The position numbers were made by a program, and so were the translations under genes. Under the pieces are notes generated by a model that saw nothing but the letters and a program-made list of their open reading frames with translations, was not told where the DNA came from and searched no databases. Positions 5,466-7,424 of a stretch of DNA of 7,424 nucleotides are shown here, piece by piece; the stretch's first letter is position 1, and each line of letters begins with the position of its first letter. This DNA comes from Gemmatimonas phototrophica (GTDB lineage: Bacteria > Gemmatimonadota > Gemmatimonadetes > Gemmatimonadales > Gemmatimonadaceae): assembly GCA_945870175.1 (NCBI GenBank), contig CAMBRJ010000137.1, positions 1 through 7,424 on the forward strand, in the 5' to 3' direction.

Positions 5466-7310
5466 ATGTCGCTCGCTCTCGCCCGCAAATACCGCCCCCG
5501 GAACTTCGCGACCGTGGCGGTGCAGTCACATGTCGCCAACACCCTCAAGGGTGCCATCGCCAGTGGGCGGGTCGCGCACGGATATCTGCTCTGCGGTCCA
5601 CGTGGCACCGGCAAGACCACGCTGGCCCGCGTGCTGGCCATGGCGCTCAACTGTGAGGAGCTGGCCGACGCCCGACGGGTGAGCGGCACCGCCGCCGCCA
5701 CCGAGTTCAGCGCTGCGATGGCCGCCGCCGGCGAACCATGCGGAAAGTGCACGAGCTGTCAGCGCATTTGGAGCGGGAGTGCGTCGCTCGATGTCGTGGA
5801 GATCGACGCGGCGTCAAATGGCGGTGTGGCCGATGCCCGCGAGCTCCGCGAACGCGCCATGTACGCGCCGTCCGGTGATGATCGCTACAAGGTGTACATC
5901 ATCGACGAAGCGCACATGCTGTCGCGCGATGCGTGGAATGCGCTACTCAAGGTGCTCGAGGAGCCGCCCCCGCGCGTGGTGTTCGTGTTCGCCACCACCG
6001 AGGCGCAGAAAGTCCTCCCGACGGTGATCTCGCGGCTGCAACGGTTCGATCTCAAGCGCATCGGACCGGCCGAAATCCGTGAACGGCTCGCCGCCGTGCT
6101 CACCGAGGAAGGCGTGCGGTTCGAACCCGACGCGTTGGCCATGATCGCCGGCGCCGCCGACGGTGGACTGCGTGACGCGTTGTCGCTCACCGATCAGGTG
6201 CTGTCGCTCGGAGAGACGGCCGAGGTCACGGCCGAGCGCGTGCGCACGGCGTTGGGCCTCGTGCCCGAAGAAGAGTATCTGCTGCTCCTCGACATCATCG
6301 CCCAGCGTCGCGCGGTCGACGTGTTCGGTGCGGTCCAGCGTCAGGCCGACGGCGGAGTGGATCTCATCCTGCTGTTGGCGGGAATCGGCCGCATCCTGCG
6401 GGCGCAGCTCACGATTGCGCTCGGCGGCGTGCCACCGGAGCTGTCGGAGCGTATGCGCCTGGCGCTCCACGAACGAAAGGGACAGCTGTCGGCCGGCGAT
6501 CTGCTGCGCATGCTGCACGCCCTGCTCGAGATGGAGCCGATGTATCGCCGCAGCGGACAGCCGCAGCTGCTGCTCGAAACCTTGCTCGTGCGCTTCGCGC
6601 TCCTCGATCGGACGGTGGAACTCGAAGAAGTGATCAAGGGCTTCGGGACCGGCGGCCACGACGACCCGCCAACGCGGCGTGTGGCGCACGAGCCGCGCGT
6701 GGCGTCGGCGCATGCGATGCCGCCGTCACCGCCACCGGCCGTGGCCCCCGCGATCGCCCAATCGGCGCCGAGTGTGATGGCGCCGCCGCGGTCGGCCACG
6801 CAGCAGGTGGCCGAAGCCGCCGCCGCCGCCCAGGTGGCCGAACAGCGTCCCGCATCCCGAGCCGCCGCCGCGGCGCCACGAGTGGGACCGCCCCCCTCGG
6901 TCGATCAGCTCACGGCCCGTTGGGCCAGTGTGAGCGACGCCATTAAGTCGGCCGGCCGCGGCATGCTGGCGCAGGCCGTGGCGCGGCTGGTTCCGGCGTC
7001 GGTGTCGGCCCACGGCAGCGTCGCCCTCACCTACGATCCCGCCGACGATACCTTCGCCCGCGCCGCCGACGGCGCCCGCTCCGATATCCTGTCGGCGCTC
7101 CAAGCGTGCTTTGACGGTGTCACCGGGGTCACCGTGGTGTCCTCGGTCAATGCGTCCGCCAGCGCCAACGCCCGGGCCGACGCTCCGCGTGATACCACCA
7201 AGCGCCTCACGGCGCACGACGTGCAGCAACAGCGCACCGAACAGCTGTCGTCGACGGACCCGGTGCTCGAGGCCGCCGTGCGCGCGCTCGACCTCGAATT
7301 ACTCGACTAA
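5466..7310 (+). CDS. dnaX: DNA polymerase III subunit gamma/tau
   Basis: Clamp-loader ATPase that opens and loads the sliding clamp and, in its long form, links polymerase cores and helicase at the replication fork. The 614 residues start with the typical MSLALARKYRPRNF. Domain landmarks: Walker A GPRGTGKT (44-51, Lys50), zinc-site cysteines 63, 92, 95 and 98, EIDAASNGGV, Walker B with DEAH (147-150), sensor-1 FATTEAQKVLPTVISR, where the usual SRC arginine-finger motif reads SRL, and the domain III helices to about 380. An Ala/Pro-rich linker (about 398-479) leads to a folded C-terminal part (about 480-560) and the ending LDLELLD. The spacing between the first two cysteines is about 20 residues longer than in E. 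coli. No A-rich slippery heptamer is visible, so a frameshifted gamma form is not supported. There is almost no Shine-Dalgarno (only GGA). It heads an operon with ybaB 17 bases downstream. Confidence 0.96.
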   Translation: MSLALARKYRPRNFATVAVQSHVANTLKGAIASGRVAHGYLLCGPRGTGKTTLARVLAMALNCEELADARRVSGTAAATEFSAAMAAAGEPCGKCTSCQRIWSGSASLDVVEIDAASNGGVADARELRERAMYAPSGDDRYKVYIIDEAHMLSRDAWNALLKVLEEPPPRVVFVFATTEAQKVLPTVISRLQRFDLKRIGPAEIRERLAAVLTEEGVRFEPDALAMIAGAADGGLRDALSLTDQVLSLGETAEVTAERVRTALGLVPEEEYLLLLDIIAQRRAVDVFGAVQRQADGGVDLILLLAGIGRILRAQLTIALGGVPPELSERMRLALHERKGQLSAGDLLRMLHALLEMEPMYRRSGQPQLLLETLLVRFALLDRTVELEEVIKGFGTGGHDDPPTRRVAHEPRVASAHAMPPSPPPAVAPAIAQSAPSVMAPPRSATQQVAEAAAAAQVAEQRPASRAAAAAPRVGPPPSVDQLTARWASVSDAIKSAGRGMLAQAVARLVPASVSAHGSVALTYDPADDTFARAADGARSDILSALQACFDGVTGVTVVSSVNASASANARADAPRDTTKRLTAHDVQQQRTEQLSSTDPVLEAAVRALDLELLD

Positions 7311-7316
7311 CGTCTC

Positions 7317-7321
7317 AAGGA
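7317..7321 (+). promoter_or_regulatory. Ribosome-binding site of ybaB
   Basis: AAGGA, six bases before the ATG at 7328, gives a standard Shine-Dalgarno spacing and supports that start. Confidence 0.7.
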
Positions 7322-7327
7322 ACAGTC

Positions 7328-7424
7328 ATGGATTTGTTCAAGATGATGGGCCAGTTCAAGGACATGCAGGCGCGCATGCAGACCATGCAGGACGAGATGT
7401 CCCAGCGCACCTTCTCGGCGCTGG
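7328..7424 (+). CDS. YbaB/EbfC nucleoid-associated protein, N-terminal part (runs off window)
   Basis: Only 32 codons are visible: MDLFKMMGQFKDMQARMQTM and onward. The Met/Gln-rich first helix with regularly spaced Met, Lys and Gln residues is characteristic of the YbaB/EbfC family, small (about 100-residue) dimeric DNA-binding proteins of the nucleoid. Its position immediately after dnaX matches the widespread dnaX-ybaB-recR order, which strengthens the call; recR would be expected beyond the window. The 17-base gap and lack of a terminator after dnaX suggest co-transcription. Confidence 0.88.
   Translation, partial: MDLFKMMGQFKDMQARMQTMQDEMSQRTFSAL

Noticed and set aside
5943..6713. 256-codon minus-strand open frame opposite dnaX
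   Set aside because: His/Arg/Glu-rich shadow of the dnaX frame with no family resemblance.
6890..6897. C6 run in the dnaX linker as a programmed frameshift site for a short gamma form
   Set aside because: The run is not in the phase of a canonical X-XXY-YYZ slippery heptamer, and no clear downstream stimulatory structure or upstream Shine-Dalgarno-like element was identified.
6726..7229. 167-codon Gly/Arg-rich minus-strand open frame opposite the dnaX linker
   Set aside because: It is the reverse reading of the Ala/Pro-rich linker; composition alone explains it.

Overview
This is a high-GC chromosomal segment of ordinary housekeeping genes, packed tightly and almost all on the + strand. Protein signatures (a Gemmatimonas-like long class II aldolase, the DnaX C-terminal ending, a YtxH/BrkB pair) suggest Gemmatimonadota or a nearby high-GC lineage. 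That assignment is inference from remembered family sequences, not from a search. No mobile element, CRISPR array, prophage or tRNA is visible.

Layout: (1) positions 1-2637 carry two sugar-phosphate enzymes, the 3' part of glucose-6-phosphate isomerase (pgi) and a complete 472-residue class II fructose-bisphosphate-aldolase-like protein. (2) Positions 2728-5235 hold a probable three-gene unit: a YtxH-family membrane-anchored coiled-coil protein, a YihY/BrkB-family six-helix membrane protein and a low-specificity L-threonine aldolase. The genes overlap (by 23 nt and 4 nt), which points to translational coupling. The YihY gene appears to begin with a rare CTG codon behind a near-perfect Shine-Dalgarno sequence. 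(3) Positions 5253-5401 on the minus strand encode a small bacterial signal recognition particle RNA (ffs) followed by a clear intrinsic terminator. It is too short and non-coding to appear as an ORF. (4) Positions 5466-7424 contain dnaX (clamp-loader tau/gamma subunit) followed by the start of ybaB/ebfC, the front of the common dnaX-ybaB-recR replication/repair operon.

Functionally, the left part belongs to glycolysis/gluconeogenesis, the middle to the envelope plus amino-acid catabolism, and the right to protein targeting and chromosome replication. I see no evidence for a wholly new system. The items most worth a second look are the SRP RNA (a five-base apical loop where a GNRA tetraloop is usual, a competing 5' hairpin, and divergent orientation to dnaX), the CTG start of the YihY gene, the divergent aldolase family, the enlarged zinc-binding insert of DnaX and a possible leaderless dnaX transcript.
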